From the NCBI GenBank assembly GCA_047495785.1, contig JBLDXI010000033.1, forward strand, positions 310,001-374,000: a stretch of 64,000 bases of DNA, given 5' to 3'. Positions 10,696 through 23,591 of this stretch are shown piece after piece; position 1 is the stretch's first letter; each line of letters opens with the position of its first letter. This DNA is from Lepidodermella squamata (Eukaryota; Gastrotricha). A program made the translations under genes and the position numbers. The notes under the pieces are model-generated. The model searched no databases. It was not told the origin of the DNA and was given only the letters and a program-made list of their open reading frames with translations.

Positions 10696-11400
10696 CCGAA
10701 GGGCAGCCGAGCAGCCCCAGGAGCACTGGGCGAAGTAGGATCCTCGAGCTGGGGGTCGCGTGTGGGTATTTTCAGCCCCGAATCTGACCTAAGGGTCCGA
10801 CGCGCTGTGGTTTTGGGATTTTCTTTCCAGGGCCTCTCGAGGTGGGGGGTGGGGGTACAGTGCCCCCTTACCCCTCGGTACTTCGCACACTGCACAGGAG
10901 GTAGCCCGTCTCTATTGCTTGGGCCGTTTCAAAGTTTCCTGCAACAAGGGGCGGTACACCTAGTAATGGCAAATGTTGCTTCGATAGTTAACGTCAAACA
11001 TGGCTGGAATAACAAACATGGATATTGGCTTGCACCCTTCGCACTCACAATGCGAGTTTCTCGACTATGGAGGTGAAAGCTGAAACGGCTTTTCGCTATT
11101 GACTTTGAAGCTTCACGGTAAATTGACGCCCAGCCTGTTCTGAATTCCCGTTTCAGATGACTGCGAGGTTTTCCAATCGCCTTTAGCTTTCCACTCTACT
11201 CCTCCACGTGGGTTGAATGAGTCTGAGAAGGAACCTCCGCCACCACTTTGCGAATCTTCTATTGTTCCAGTCATTTGGCTTTCTCAACTTCGTGATCCTG
11301 TCCTCGTGAAAATTTGCTGCCTAATGGATAGAATAACAAATCCCTTGGCAGATACTTGGAGATGATAAAGCTAATAATGATGACAATTTTATTGCGAGAG
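10696..11400. other. Spacer, locally GC-rich
   Basis: A G-rich stretch (GGTGGGGGGTGGGGG near 10,843) follows the decayed peptide copy, then ordinary spacer. On the minus strand an AATAAA complement near 11,386 is a plausible poly(A) signal for the Kunitz gene. No other gene was supported. Confidence 0.4.
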
Positions 11401-11534
11401 CTTATAATTTTGCAGCGGGAAACGGCTGGACCGGGCATTCCGCGCAGTTTATATTAGTATTACAAATTGATAAGGCAGTTTGAACAATAAAAAAGTCAAA
11501 AAGTGAGTTGTTATACCAAACAGGTGTAAAATCA

Positions 11535-12948
11535 TCATTTTTCCCCGCCGCAAAACTGTCGGCACGCGGCAACAGATCGGAAGTTGTTCTGGTTGCTCTT
11601 GCAGGCGGCGTTGTAGTAGAAAGCGATGCAGTCATTGCGGTAAACGTCGTAGTAGTACCTCACCTCTTGCTCCGACTGGCAGTTCTGTCCAGTAGGGCAG
11701 GGCGGACAATTGCGGGCAAAGGGAAGTCGGCAAACATCTTCATTGCCAATGCAGTATCGTTCGCAGTCTTCTCGCGAAAGAAAATTATTGCCATTTCCGC
11801 CTCTACCCTTCTAAGAAAGCAAAGAAAATTCAAGAGAAATGCCTAATTTTTGATAAATAATTCAATAAATAATAAATAAATATAAAAATAATTTTTATTA
11901 ATTTTTACGAAGTGCACTTTCATACATATTTATGTATGACAAAATTAACTTTCATACATATTTTTTTACATAAAATCCTGTTTTTTTAGCCAAACTGTGA
12001 TTAGGTATTGGGGTTAGGGGTTATGGTTAGGTGCCAGGGTTCGGGTTCGGGTTAGGGTTAGGTTTAGGGTTTGGTTAGGGTTCAGGATTAAGGTTAGGGT
12101 TAGGGTAGTTCGAGTTTCGGGTTTCTACGAAGCTCGAGTTTTGGGCCCTTGCGCTTCCCCAACAACCATTTTCATGCGGAAAAAATTGACTACGCTTTCG
12201 GAACCCCGTTTTTCTTTTATATAAACCGAAAACTAGTCATCTGGCATTTCCCTAATGTTTTCAGCTTGAATTTAATGAAAAACATATGTATGAAAGTTAA
12301 TTTTGTCATACATAAATATGTATGAAAGTTTGCACCCTAATTTTTAATAACTGTTTGATTATTTTTCAGAAATTCAAAAAAATTCTAGAAATTACCGTGA
12401 AATTAAATTCCTTGCATCGCATATCGGCAGGGTCGAAATAGTACCGCCTTGTCGGGTTGCAATCGCACGGCTGCTGCTGGTTCTGGCACCAGCATTTGCC
12501 ACTGTCTCGGGGTAGTTTACAAACCGCCTCGTCGAAATCAGAATGTTGAAATCCATCGTCATTGTTGCCTTTTGGAGGAACCCCAATTAAGCAAGTCGCG
12601 TTGCACTCGGCTAATGTTTGAAATTTATTTCGCCCCTTCAACCGGCAGACCTTATAAAATTAGAATAAAATCAAATTTTGATAGACAATTTAGAAAAATT
12701 AAAAAAAACTTTAAATTAATTTTAATTTCAAAATTTAAAATTTAATTAATTGCTGCACTGACTCCTGTCAATTCACAAGCTCCAGTACGATCGCTGTATC
12801 GATAAACGTTGCCACTCAAACAATTAGCTTCCAAAATGTCCGATATGCAATCATCAGGTATCGAAGCAGCAGCCGCGTTATCAAGGAGCAGAACAGCACA
12901 CGAAACCACAAGTGAAAATGCTACAAAGCTTTGAAAAGACTTCATCAC
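11535..12948 (-). CDS. Secreted three-domain Kunitz-type protein
   Basis: Three phase-0 minus-strand exons, 12,763-12,948, 12,396-12,650 and 11,535-11,810, joined by GTCAGT and GTAATT donors and AAG/TAG acceptors, give about 238 residues. A signal peptide (about residues 1-28, ending DNAAAAS) is followed by three Kunitz-like modules. Module 1 has six Cys with spacing close to BPTI (C-x8-C-x14-C-x5-C-x13-C-x3-C) and spans the first intron. Modules 2 and 3 start the same way but insert an extra cysteine-rich loop (CWCQNQQQPCDC and CPPCPTGQNC) before the YY-F/YYYD segment. Kunitz modules usually inhibit serine proteases or block channels; target unknown. Intron 2 contains an inserted repeat element (11,912-12,335). 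Confidence 0.82.
11912..12335. mobile_element. 424-base TIR element with telomere-like core
   Basis: Arms 11,912-11,961 and 12,284-12,335 are near-perfect inverted repeats of about 50 bases (GTGCA, CTTTCATACATATTTATG, GACAAAATTAACTTTCATAC). Between them, 12,001-12,110 is a degenerate (GGTTAGGG)-type run with several exact TTAGGGTTAGGG steps, G-rich on the plus strand. No ORF and no clear target duplication, so it is non-autonomous. It lies in intron 2 of the Kunitz gene. Confidence 0.8.
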
Positions 12949-15195
12949 TGTTATAAGAAAAACAACAACAATGCTGAAACGAAGCTCCCAGCATCAAACT
13001 GCTGTTGGATTTAAGAATATCACGTGTTTCTCATTTCTTTCACCCCTCACCACAAAAAAATTGGCTATGATTCATCATCGAGGCTGAACAAAATAAAATG
13101 AAATATTAATGCAAAAAAATTTGCTAGCTGGAAAATCGATTATTAATCATTAAAATCGGCTTATATCGTTGTGTATATGTTATGGCGATAGTTTCACTCT
13201 GCCATAATAATATCCATGAAACCGCATTGTGTAAATTCTATTAATCTCAGTAATAGCTGCATCAATTCGAATAAATTCCTTCCATTCGAGGCGATAATAT
13301 TTTTTTTGTATTTTATGCGATAAAGTAGGAAATTTTTCGGTTTTTATCACTATTGTTTTACACATTCTTCGTTTACCGCGTACATCATTAGGGGCGAAAG
13401 TACTAACAACAGCTATCCGCCATAAGTGCTCCTCGCTGCGACTCCTCCATTTTCCAATAAGTGTCGACAGTCTGTGTAATGCAGTAAAATTGGCGCTTCC
13501 GCAAACTATACACTCGCGTAATAGACTTGTTAGTCATTATCATCGCGGATAATCGGCTTGTTGAAAAATGAGAAAAATCTGTTCGACAACGCGTTGTTTT
13601 TGAAGCAGACATTGCTATACGCGGCTATTTTTAGTACCAAAGTAACGCGCTTTACTTCAAGATTACATATAGGCTATTATGTTCCGGTAACATTTTCGAT
13701 TTTCGCACCCCAAAATTAAAATTAAAATTATTTTCGGAAAAATTATATTATTGATACGCAGTGCCAATTAGTACATCATTATGTGGTATGTTTTATCTAT
13801 TTTGTGCATAATTTTGAATTTTTTCGTTCGACCCAATTGTTATAGGTGTAAGGGATTGAGGTTGAGTTTCGGTTGATTTAAGAATAAAATAGAAAAATTC
13901 CCGAAAATTGGCAGGAATTAATTCTATAGTGAGAGAAGACTTATACCCCAAGACGGCTCAAATAAAGTGAGAAACGTGATTCCTAACACGTATTTTTTAT
14001 TTAATGCGCAACCAGGTAATAATAGCCAACCTATAATTAACGTGTTTTTTACAGCAAGATAAAGAGCCTTACTTCCGCTTCTTGATCACCCGCGCGTATA
14101 AAAAATGGTTATTTTTTAATTATTTACTAATCTTGATTGAATTTGTGTGACAAGTATATCAGCCTTTTATATAGCTCAATTAATGAAAGTGCGCTTCAAT
14201 GATTGTCACGCTAATTTCTCATAAAGGTCAATCGATCCGAGTTAGAGCTATGAAAAAATCAGCTATTCGTGATTTTTTTTCTAATAATTTTCCTTTGATT
14301 TTTTACGATAATAGTTATCGGCAAATTTTTTAGAATTTTTATCAAAATTTGATCAGCATCATGGATCGATTCAAGGCTTAATTCTCGACTGCCAGTTCAA
14401 ACCGCAGCTGTATTAATTTGTAAGTTGATCAACATTTTTCCGTTGAAATGCTGCTGTTGAATAATTTTTTATTATTGCCAAATACCGATATTTCCATTGG
14501 TATCATTATTATGCCGCGTTATTAAATTCCCGCGACCGTGTTCATTGAAGCGAATCGACCCCAAATTGCGTCACATCATCAGAGATCAATTGCCGACGGT
14601 AATAAAGTGGCGTAGTCATCCGTTCTAATTCAAATTCAAGCACCATTTTATACACATATTTTATTTTTAAATCACGTGAAAAAATTGGGCAGAAATTGGT
14701 ACAATAAATTTGGCCTCCATTTTTCTATATCGGACATCCTGTTATTATGGCTGAAAAGTTTTTTAAATGACCACCAGAGAATATCCCAGGTGCTGCGGCA
14801 TCAATACACATTTTTATCGAATAATAATATTTTTTTTGTACATAAAACATTTTAAATCTAAAATCGAATCATCAGTCCATATCATTATTGCATTACTATA
14901 TTTTCAACATTATATTATTATCTTAGCGCACGCGCCGTCGTCGCGTCTTGTTTGCGCACTTTTTTCTACTTCAACCGCGCTCATCCTCATAAAATATTTC
15001 CACCATGATATTTATATATATTTATATCACGTATATTACGGCCGCCAAACAAGCTTTTAAAACCATAACCGGAGACATTTTTTAGTACGCCATATCCGCC
15101 AATGCCAAGTTGAGTAATTCTCTGCTTTCTTTCGATGATCCGAAGATTTTTTTATTGCGAGTAATTTTTTTCATTATCCCGCGTAAAAACTATAA
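12949..15195. other. Intergenic, nothing recognised
   Basis: AT-rich sequence between the Kunitz gene (minus) and the first HCN gene (plus), and so presumably holding both promoters. No supported exon, RNA gene or repeat family was seen. Confidence 0.5.
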
Positions 15196-18100
15196 ATGGA
15201 CTCGGCTTTGATTATTGACGCTATGGAACCGGTGCCAAATAGCGAAAAAATTGCGGATAACTTTGTATCCTCGCTGGAGAACGGCGAGGACAGCGGCGTA
15301 GTGGCCCGACCTCGCTGCTATACCAACATTGAAATTTCGAACAATTTACGCGAGGAAGCTAGCAATTTACGGGCGAATACCGCTCTGCGAAAAATGAGCG
15401 CCGACGGCGTTTCACAGCCGAAAAAGTCTATCATGAAGTCTAGCAATAACCACAAGGCACCATACAAGGGTACCTACCTCAAAAATAACAACGCAAATGG
15501 CGCGAGGTTGAGCGCGTCTTCGTACCAAAGTTTACCGGCTAATAGCCCTAGAACGTCGCGTTGTGACGTCACACATAATGGGACACCGCCGGTTTATTAT
15601 TCGCAATCAAGTTGCCAGCAGCAACAGGAGAAACCAGTTAAAAACCAGTCAAGCGTGACGGGTGGTGGTAATAATAATAGTTTTGCTTTGTCGCTCAAGC
15701 GTGCGTTGCTGCCGAATTGGCTCGGGAATCTTGTCAACGGTGGTCATCAATCGGCGCCATCGCCTCGCAACTATCACGTGTCATTTTCGGACGTTGACGA
15801 TTTTTCGAACAACAGCGATAGCAACAACATGGCTGAGGCGAGCGCGAAGCAGAAGCGAGCGATGATGGCGCGTAATAAGCAGATTTCACTGCCTGAGCGG
15901 TGTTTAGCTGACGAGGATGCGGCGAATTCGGCCATGTTGCTGCAGCGGATGCAGGCGAATGGCATCGACGAGGCGAGCTGCGGCGATACGGACAGTCTGG
16001 TGTCGAGTGTCAACAAAATGCCGCAGAACAATTCGGTAAGTCAGACAAAAATCGATCTCAAAATATTGATTTTGAAAATCCTAATTTTCCTAATGCCTCG
16101 ACTTGAAGACTATTTTCATGATTGTCTAAGTTCGAAAGGCATATTAATAATCTATAAATCAAGGACAAAATTGTATATTTTTTTCCCGACAAGTGCAATT
16201 AGGAGCTAAAATCGATGATTTGAAGCCTAATCCATGAAAAGCCCTGTTTTTTATCCCTTTAAGCCCTTTCAATAGTTTCCTTGATAGTTTTAGACAAGTG
16301 GCTTCAAATGACATAGTTTTTGCCGTTTTTCCGCTTTTATTTCTGATTTGTACTCAATTTTCCATATGGCTGTATCTCGGAAGCAATCCTTATCTGAGGG
16401 TGACGAAGTATGAATTTTTGTTACAAATTGATCTAATTTGCAATTGTTCTCAAAAAAAGACATTTCGCATAAAATCTAATAAAATTTCTGTCCGGAGAAT
16501 AATATTTGCAATTTTAAACAAAATTTTATTAGCTCAAAATCGCAGAAGTAAAGGACGAGGAAGTAGCAAAGGATGTTGATACCAAGTTGAAGGACGCGAA
16601 ACCTTCAACCCCGGTGTCACCTTTCGTTCCTCGGTTTTCTTTCGACCAGGTTCGTTTTTTTATCACCCAGCTTGCTATTCAAAATTTCAGTTTCAATCAC
16701 CGAACAACCACGTTGTTTGCTGTTTTTTTCTATTATTTCAAATTTTTTGTTGAGCTGATTGATGAATTCAGCTTTCAGCTTCTATATGCGACACATTTCG
16801 TGTCGAATAATGAGACTGTGAGTGTGGCCTCAATTGTGGACAGTAGTGATACAGTTTTGCGATATGGCGCGCTTCAAGTCGTCCTGTCTTCCCCCGCATC
16901 ATCACATGTGTCTTTTGATTATTTATTAGCTTTTTTCGCCCTGCCGGCCAGCCGCCTTCCGCTACTTCTCGCCGTGTGTCATCATTACGTATCACGGCAC
17001 AGTATCATCATTATCATCATCAGCTTCCCATGATGCACCTCATCGCCCTTTTTCGGCGTAATGCTATTATCGTCCGCTGATATATTGCACAAATATGGCG
17101 GCAAAAAATAATAAAATTATTTATTCTCGCTACTGCGAAATGATCACATGAAAACGCAATAATCTAGCTGTAGTAGTATTAGTTGTAGTAATATCGCTAC
17201 CACATCCGCGTCGTGGTGATCGATAATTTTCAGACCTCTCCTATGCCTCATCATGAGCCTGATGCAGACATCATTATGTTGCCTCTTCATAAAGGGTTCA
17301 ATCACAGCTGAGGCGAAAATCATCAATATTGCCAAATTTATTCATTTGAACCGGTTTTTTTCTGAGATTTCAGGGCAATCACGGACATTTTTGTTAATTA
17401 AACGGCTAGATATGGAAGGATTCGTGAAATATCCAGATATGGTCCCTATTTCGCTTAACTAGTAGAAACAGCCATCCAAGCGCAATCAGTGAATTTTTTG
17501 GAAAGTTGTATAACCTGCATTAATAATTAAGCATGAGCGAATTTACAATCCCACATTTGCTTTTCACTAATATTTTTTAACAACCCATTTTTTAAGCAGT
17601 CCATTATAAAAGGTGGATTTCCTTGACCCAATTCGCAATCTTAATCTTTGTTTTAAGTTGATTTAATTCTTTATTTTCTAATTTGTCCCCCATTTTTCCT
17701 CATAGCATGCAACGAATGCTTTGGCCAGTCAGAGTAACAGCAAAAAATCGGTGAATTTCGACAAGAACGACCATCAACCGAGGCGTGCCTTTAGTCTGCG
17801 TTTTGGCCGCCACAAAGCCGATCACCACAACAACGCAAATCACATGAAGCCAGCCCCTGATATTGTTGTCACGGGTGATACGGCCGAGGCTGGCCTTATC
17901 GGGGAGGAAGCGGCCTCGGTCGGCTCAAGCGGCCGCATATCCCGTCACCATAAGAGCAACATGACCCCAAGCAGATCAAGCTCAGTCCGTTACCATATCG
18001 AGGCATTTTTCGAAGTTTCCGACAACCGGTTAGCTATGAAACTCTTCGGAAATCGGCGCGCGTTGGATAAGGAAAAGGAACGGCAGCAGAAAACAGCTCG

Positions 18101-20854
18101 TTACGTAATCCACCCTTGCTCGAAATTCCGGTTCTACTGGGACTTGATTATGTTGATGTTACTCCTGTCTAACATGATCCTTCTCCCAGTGGCGATCGCG
18201 TTCTTCAGTGAAGACTTCATGCAACCCGGCTGGTTGACGTTCAACTGCATTTCAGACACGTTTTTCATCTTGGATATTATCATCAACTTTCGCACTGGTG
18301 TCATCGCGAATGAGCCTGGGTCGGAGGTTATCCTAGACCCGCGGGAGATAGCGATCTACTACCTGAAAACTTGGTTCTTCATCGATTTCATCTCGTCGAT
18401 TCCTATCGATTACATCTTCATGATTGTCGTGTTTGTCGACGGCCAACCGATGCATTCTAACACGTCCTTGCTCCATGCAGGTAGGAATTTCTGAATAAAA
18501 GCCCCGCCTTGTTATATGTAGACCCCAAAATCACTTCTTTCACATTTTTGAAATGTATAGGTTTTATTTCCTTGGGGTGTAAACAATTCTATCCTATTTC
18601 GTAAATAATTTTCTTGTTAAAGATGCCAAATGGCGAATAGGCAAGTCTTAATGCTAAATTATGGGAAATTCTCCGAAAATTAGAGACTTTACTAGATACT
18701 TTGATCCATCAAACCTCGAGTACTGTTCTAGTCTTACATTGACATTTGTTAGGATCTGGAGACCCAACTGTTGCTCCCTCTATGATAACCTATGTACTCA
18801 GTATGTGATTGGTTCAGGCCGAGAAGTTTTATGCATCATTAATATAGCCCATATACTAACTCTGTGATGTATAGATGAGATTTACTCCTGATTGAGCAAA
18901 GTTGATGCTAGGAACTGAAAAGTTCTCACTTTGCTATGATTAAACCGCATGCTAACTGAGACCATAACGTTCAGCGTTGATACAATTTTCATTTTCCAGG
19001 TCGAGCATTTCGAGTGATGCGCTTGGCCAAGCTGCTGGGTCTCCTGAGACTTTTACGGCTTTCAAGACTTGTCCGCTACATCAACCAATGGCAGGAGGTA
19101 TGAATTCGTATTTCATCATTCATCCACTTTGGAGTATCACTAATATTATGAATGCTGAATGATCCTGAAACCAAATAACGAGCTTCAATTTTCATAGCTC
19201 TTGCAAAAGATAGAAGTCTTTGCTATTCATTACTTTGCTGACGGCCAGGTACCCGATGAACCCTCAAATTTTGGTTGATTTATTATATCGTATCTTCAAA
19301 CCTGCATTCAATCTTCTTAGCTGGATTCATTTTACAGAAATTCGCCCAATTTTATACGCGAATGCAATTTCATTATAATTTTTTCTAGACTCAGCTTTTA
19401 GTTTCAAAGATTTGGGTGATGAACATTTTAATTCTGTTTTCTTTTTCCAGTTTCTTAATGTGGCGACGATGGTTCTACGAATTTCCAACTTGATCGGCCT
19501 TACTTTCCTTCTCGCTCATTGGAATGGTTGTCTTCAGTACTTGGTACCCACTCTTCAGGGGTATCCTGAGAATTCTTGGGTGACCAAACGAGGAATTCAG
19601 GTTTGAAAGCTAACTCATCATTGACTTTCCCAATATGGCACTTTCCCATTTCAGAATGCAACATGGTTTCGGCAGTACACCCTATCCATTTTTCGAGCTT
19701 TATCCCACATGTTATCAATTGGGTATGGCCAGGACATTCCTGATACAACAGCCGAAGTCTGGCTAACAATTGGTTCAATGTTAGCGGGAGCAACTTGTTA
19801 CGCTATCTTCGTCGGTCACATGACTAATCTTATACATAGTTACGACTCTTCACGTCGCATGTACACTGAGAAGCTGAAACAAGTGCAGGAGTACATGTTC
19901 TACCGGAAGCTACCCCGTGGACTCCGCGATCGAATCACCGACTACTACGAACATCGTTACCAAGGCAAAATGTTTGATGAAACTGGAATTATGGACGAGC
20001 TATCTGAAAGCCTACGTGAGGATGTGATTGGCTACAACTGCAGGGTCCTTATACAACGGGTTCCTTTCTTCGAGAACGCAGAGGCCAGTTTCCTATCAGA
20101 TGTTTTGACAAAACTGCGACCTGAGCTTTTCCAACCGTCTGACTTCATAATTAAAGAAGGAACGATTGGGAAGAGGATGTACTTCATTCAAGACGGAGCG
20201 GTGGATATCATAAAAAGCAACGAGATAGCGACTACGTTGACGGAAGGCTCGTATTTTGGAGAGATCTGTCTATTGACCAACACAAAACGCTGCGCTAGTG
20301 TTAGAGCTGTAACGTATTGCCAATTATTTTCGTTGCAAAAGGAAGATTTCGACGAGGTTCTTACGCACTACCCGGTGATGAAGCGCACCCTGAAAGGGAT
20401 AGCGGCGCAGCGATTGTACAAAATTGGCGAAAATCCTCGTCTGGTCAGCCGGAGTGACGAACTTGCTGAAGATCTTAACACGGCTCACGAAATCCTCAAC
20501 GAGCCCGAGGGTATGACTGCGGTCACCAGACCTGGTGCCAACATTCCTGAGGATGAGATGTTGAGTAATGATGGAGATGCTCCTCATGGCGGACCCCCCA
20601 ATATGATGATCAAAGGCAACGCCAGGATGGGTAACCGAATGCGAAGGCCTACCAGAGGCATTATCCCTGGTGTCAATCGAGATCCGAATCTCCCGTCCCC
20701 AACGGGTTCGGGACAGGGTGCACCCGGACAGGGCGTGGGTAGCCATTACTACAGACACCCTGTCTCGCCTATGACAAGCATGCCCCTGCCGTCTACCACT
20801 TCTGGTGAAGAAACGAATGTCAACGACAAGTTTGAGGACGAAAGTCAGCCGTAA
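15196..20854 (+). CDS. HCN-type (Ih) hyperpolarisation-activated channel, long form
   Basis: Six exons, 15,196-16,035, 16,533-16,649, 17,706-18,480, 19,000-19,097, 19,451-19,600 and 19,655-20,854, join in frame with GT-AG borders to about 1,059 residues. The first ~380 are low-complexity and cytosolic. Then come the HCN domain ([20 protein letters not shown]), S1-S3, an S4 with repeated Arg ([24 protein letters not shown]), S5, and a pore ending [10 protein letters not shown]. The C-linker and cyclic-nucleotide domain follow, with [20 protein letters not shown]. Such channels carry mixed Na/K current on hyperpolarisation and are tuned by cAMP. The filter has Ser where known HCNs have Cys (CIGYG), and the nucleotide pocket has RC where mammalian HCNs have RT. 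A Pro/Gly-rich tail ends the protein; AATAAA lies near 21,008. Confidence 0.93.
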
Positions 20855-21364
20855 ATCCGCAAATTTAAATACCCAGTCTTTCTACCGTATTTAAAGACTA
20901 TAATGTGCATGTCTTATTACTGAAATTTTCCGTCTTCTGTTTCTTTTAAGCCTCTACAGTTTTCCATCATCGCCTATACATTTACATTATTTTTAAGTTT
21001 TATCGATAAAATAAAAATAAATCCAAAAGTGCATCGGCGATTTTCGATTTTTTTTTATCGGCACGAGAGGGGATAAGCTGTTAAGTTGAGAGAAGGCAAA
21101 AATCAGGACAGAAATGCTTTCTCAACATTCTTTTCTGTGAGCCGTGTTTCTCTGAAGATATTTTTGATCTCAAGGTTGAATCACTTCCGAGATCGCTGAA
21201 GCGGAACCTAGGTCGTCATTACCTCACTAATTTCCGAGAATTTAATTATCATCCTCTGAGGAAGTTATAAACGCGGCCCGTGTACCTAGCCTCGTGTTTC
21301 CGTAGTAAGAACACCCTCCTACTCCTGGCAAGCCATGGCAATTTCAAACTTAATCACGTAGTTT

Positions 21365-23474
21365 ATGCACAGAATGATAAAACCGACGTCTTTAGCACCT
21401 GATATTGTAGTTACAGATGCAGTAGAAAACCAGCGCTTGAACTCGACCGGAGACGACCTGTCACTATCATCAACAGGCTGCATTGCGAAGAATTACAAAG
21501 CAACTATGAGTCGATCTGCATCGTTTCGATTTCAGGTGGAAAGCCTGCTGGAAGTTTCTGATAACCGTCTAGCCATGAAGCTCTTTGGCAATAAACGTGG
21601 GCTTGATAAGGAGAAAGAACGGCAACAATCGACCTCAGCCTGGGTCATCCATCCCTGCTCGAAATTTCGCTTCTATTGGGACATCTTGATGTTACTACTT
21701 CTTCCCTTCAACCTGGTATTGTTACCAGTCGCCATTGTGTTTTTCAGCGACGACTTCATGGAACCTGAATGGCTGGCGATAAATTGCTTCTCTGACACTG
21801 TTTTCATTCTAGATATCATCATCAACTTCCGAACTGGGATTATAGCCAATGAAGGCTCGGAGGTCATTTTAGACCCAAAAGAGATCGCGAGGAAATACAT
21901 CAGAACTTGGTTTTTCATCGATGTGATTTCTTCGATCCCAATCGACTATATTTTGGTCATTGTTGATCTCATCGATAGCCAAAGAGCTCACAGTCATACT
22001 TCGCTGATTCATGCTGGTCGAGCTTTTCGGGCTATGAGGCTTGCCAAGCTGCTGGGCTTACTTAGACTCCTCAGGTTCTCTAGGCTTGTTCGATACATCT
22101 ATCAATGGCAAGAGGTAAGCTTTTAGGTAGGGATATTAATTTCAAGGAAATACGCCTCTTTAAATCTTTCAGTTTCTAAACGTCGCAACAATGGTTTTGA
22201 GAATCTCCAATTTGGTCGGTCTAACTTTCCTCCTAGCTCATTGGAACGGCTGTCTTCAGTACCTCGTACCCATGCTCCAAGGCTACCCCGAAAATTCGTG
22301 GATAACCAAACGTAACATACAGGTTTGAACCGCCGAATCAATCGAAGTCTTGAACGAGTTTAATTTGATTCTATAGAACTCAACCTGGGTGAGACAATAC
22401 ACTCTATCGATTTTCCGGGCGTTATCCCACATGCTTTCAATCGGATACGGGCAAGACACGCCGGATACAACTGCAGAAGTGTGGCTTACAATAGGCTCCA
22501 TGTTGGCAGGTGCAACGTGCTACGCTATTTTCGTTGGTCATATGACTAATTTGATCCACAGCTACGACTCATCGCGAAGTCTCTACACGGAGAAGATGAA
22601 ACAGGTGCAAGAATACATGTATCACTGCAAGTTGCCGCGAGAGCTTCGTGATAGGATCACTGACTATTACGAGCACCGTTTCCAAGGCAAGATGTACGAT
22701 GAAAAGGGAATAATGGAAGAACTATCTGCGACTCTTCGCGAGGAGATTACTTCTTTCAACTGCCGCATTCTAGTACAAAGGGTGCCATTCTTTGAAAACG
22801 CCGATCCTGCCTTTCTATCCGACGTCCTAACTAAGCTAACGCCGGAACTCTATCAACCTGGCGATGTTATTGTAAAGGAGGGCACGATAGGCAAGAAAAT
22901 GTACTTCATTCAGGATGGAGTTGTAGACATCATCAAAAACTCGGAGGTTACTACTACTCTATCAGAAGGTTCATATTTCGGAGAGATATGTCTACTTACC
23001 CAGACAAAGCGCTGCGCAAGTGTCAGGGCAGTGACATATTGCCAATTGTTTTCGCTAGCAAAAGCCGATTTCGATGAAATCTTGCAGCACTATCCGTCAA
23101 TGAAGCGAACCTTGAAGAACATCGCTGCTCAAAGGCTGTACAACATTGGCGAGAATCCAAGAATTGTAAGTCGAGGAGCGTTGCCTGGGCCTCGGGAGCG
23201 GCCTATAGTTTACAATGGAGGGCTACTATCTCCAAGTAATTCAATGAACAGTGGCATGATGTTCTACCGACAGCCAGTTTCACCTATCATGAGTGTGAAT
23301 GGATCTAGTAGCATAGTGGGATCCCCGATTCGAGCGATGCCAACGGCTGTTGAATCGCCAGTAACTTCACCCACGAAAGATAGTGATTCTTCTCTACCTA
23401 CGCTATTATTCACTGAAAGTGAGACGCAACCCACAATGAAAAAGCCGATGCGCTCCTCACTGAAAAGTAAATGA
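21365..23474 (+). CDS. HCN-type channel, short tandem copy
   Basis: Three exons, 21,365-22,114, 22,173-22,322 and 22,377-23,474, give about 665 residues. It aligns end to end with the transmembrane and ligand-binding parts of the upstream gene but lacks that gene's long N-terminal exons; the shared words APDIVVT and [12 protein letters not shown] mark where homology begins. The two introns flanking the S5 exon are conserved, while the intron in front of S4 is absent. The filter again reads [10 protein letters not shown] and the pocket TKRCASVRA. The genes lie 510 bases apart on the same strand, a clear tandem duplication, and may form heterotetramers (inference). AATAAA near 23,567. The chosen ATG at 21,365 is in frame and no upstream exon was found. 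Confidence 0.92.
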
Positions 23475-23591
23475 CTAGTTTCAATTAAGATTTAAACCCT
23501 GTTTTTCTTGTCTTCAAAACCCTGTGTTGAGTCGTATCATATACTTGTTATATTTACTGGTGAAAAAATAAACAAAGAATGAAAGATGACA

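Noticed and set aside
10762-11076. 104-codon ORF in GC-rich sequence
   Set aside because: Open mainly because of the G-rich composition; no signal, domain or splice context.
11990-12115. True chromosome end
   Set aside because: The TTAGGG-type run is short, degenerate and bounded on both sides by inverted repeats inside a gene, so it is interstitial.
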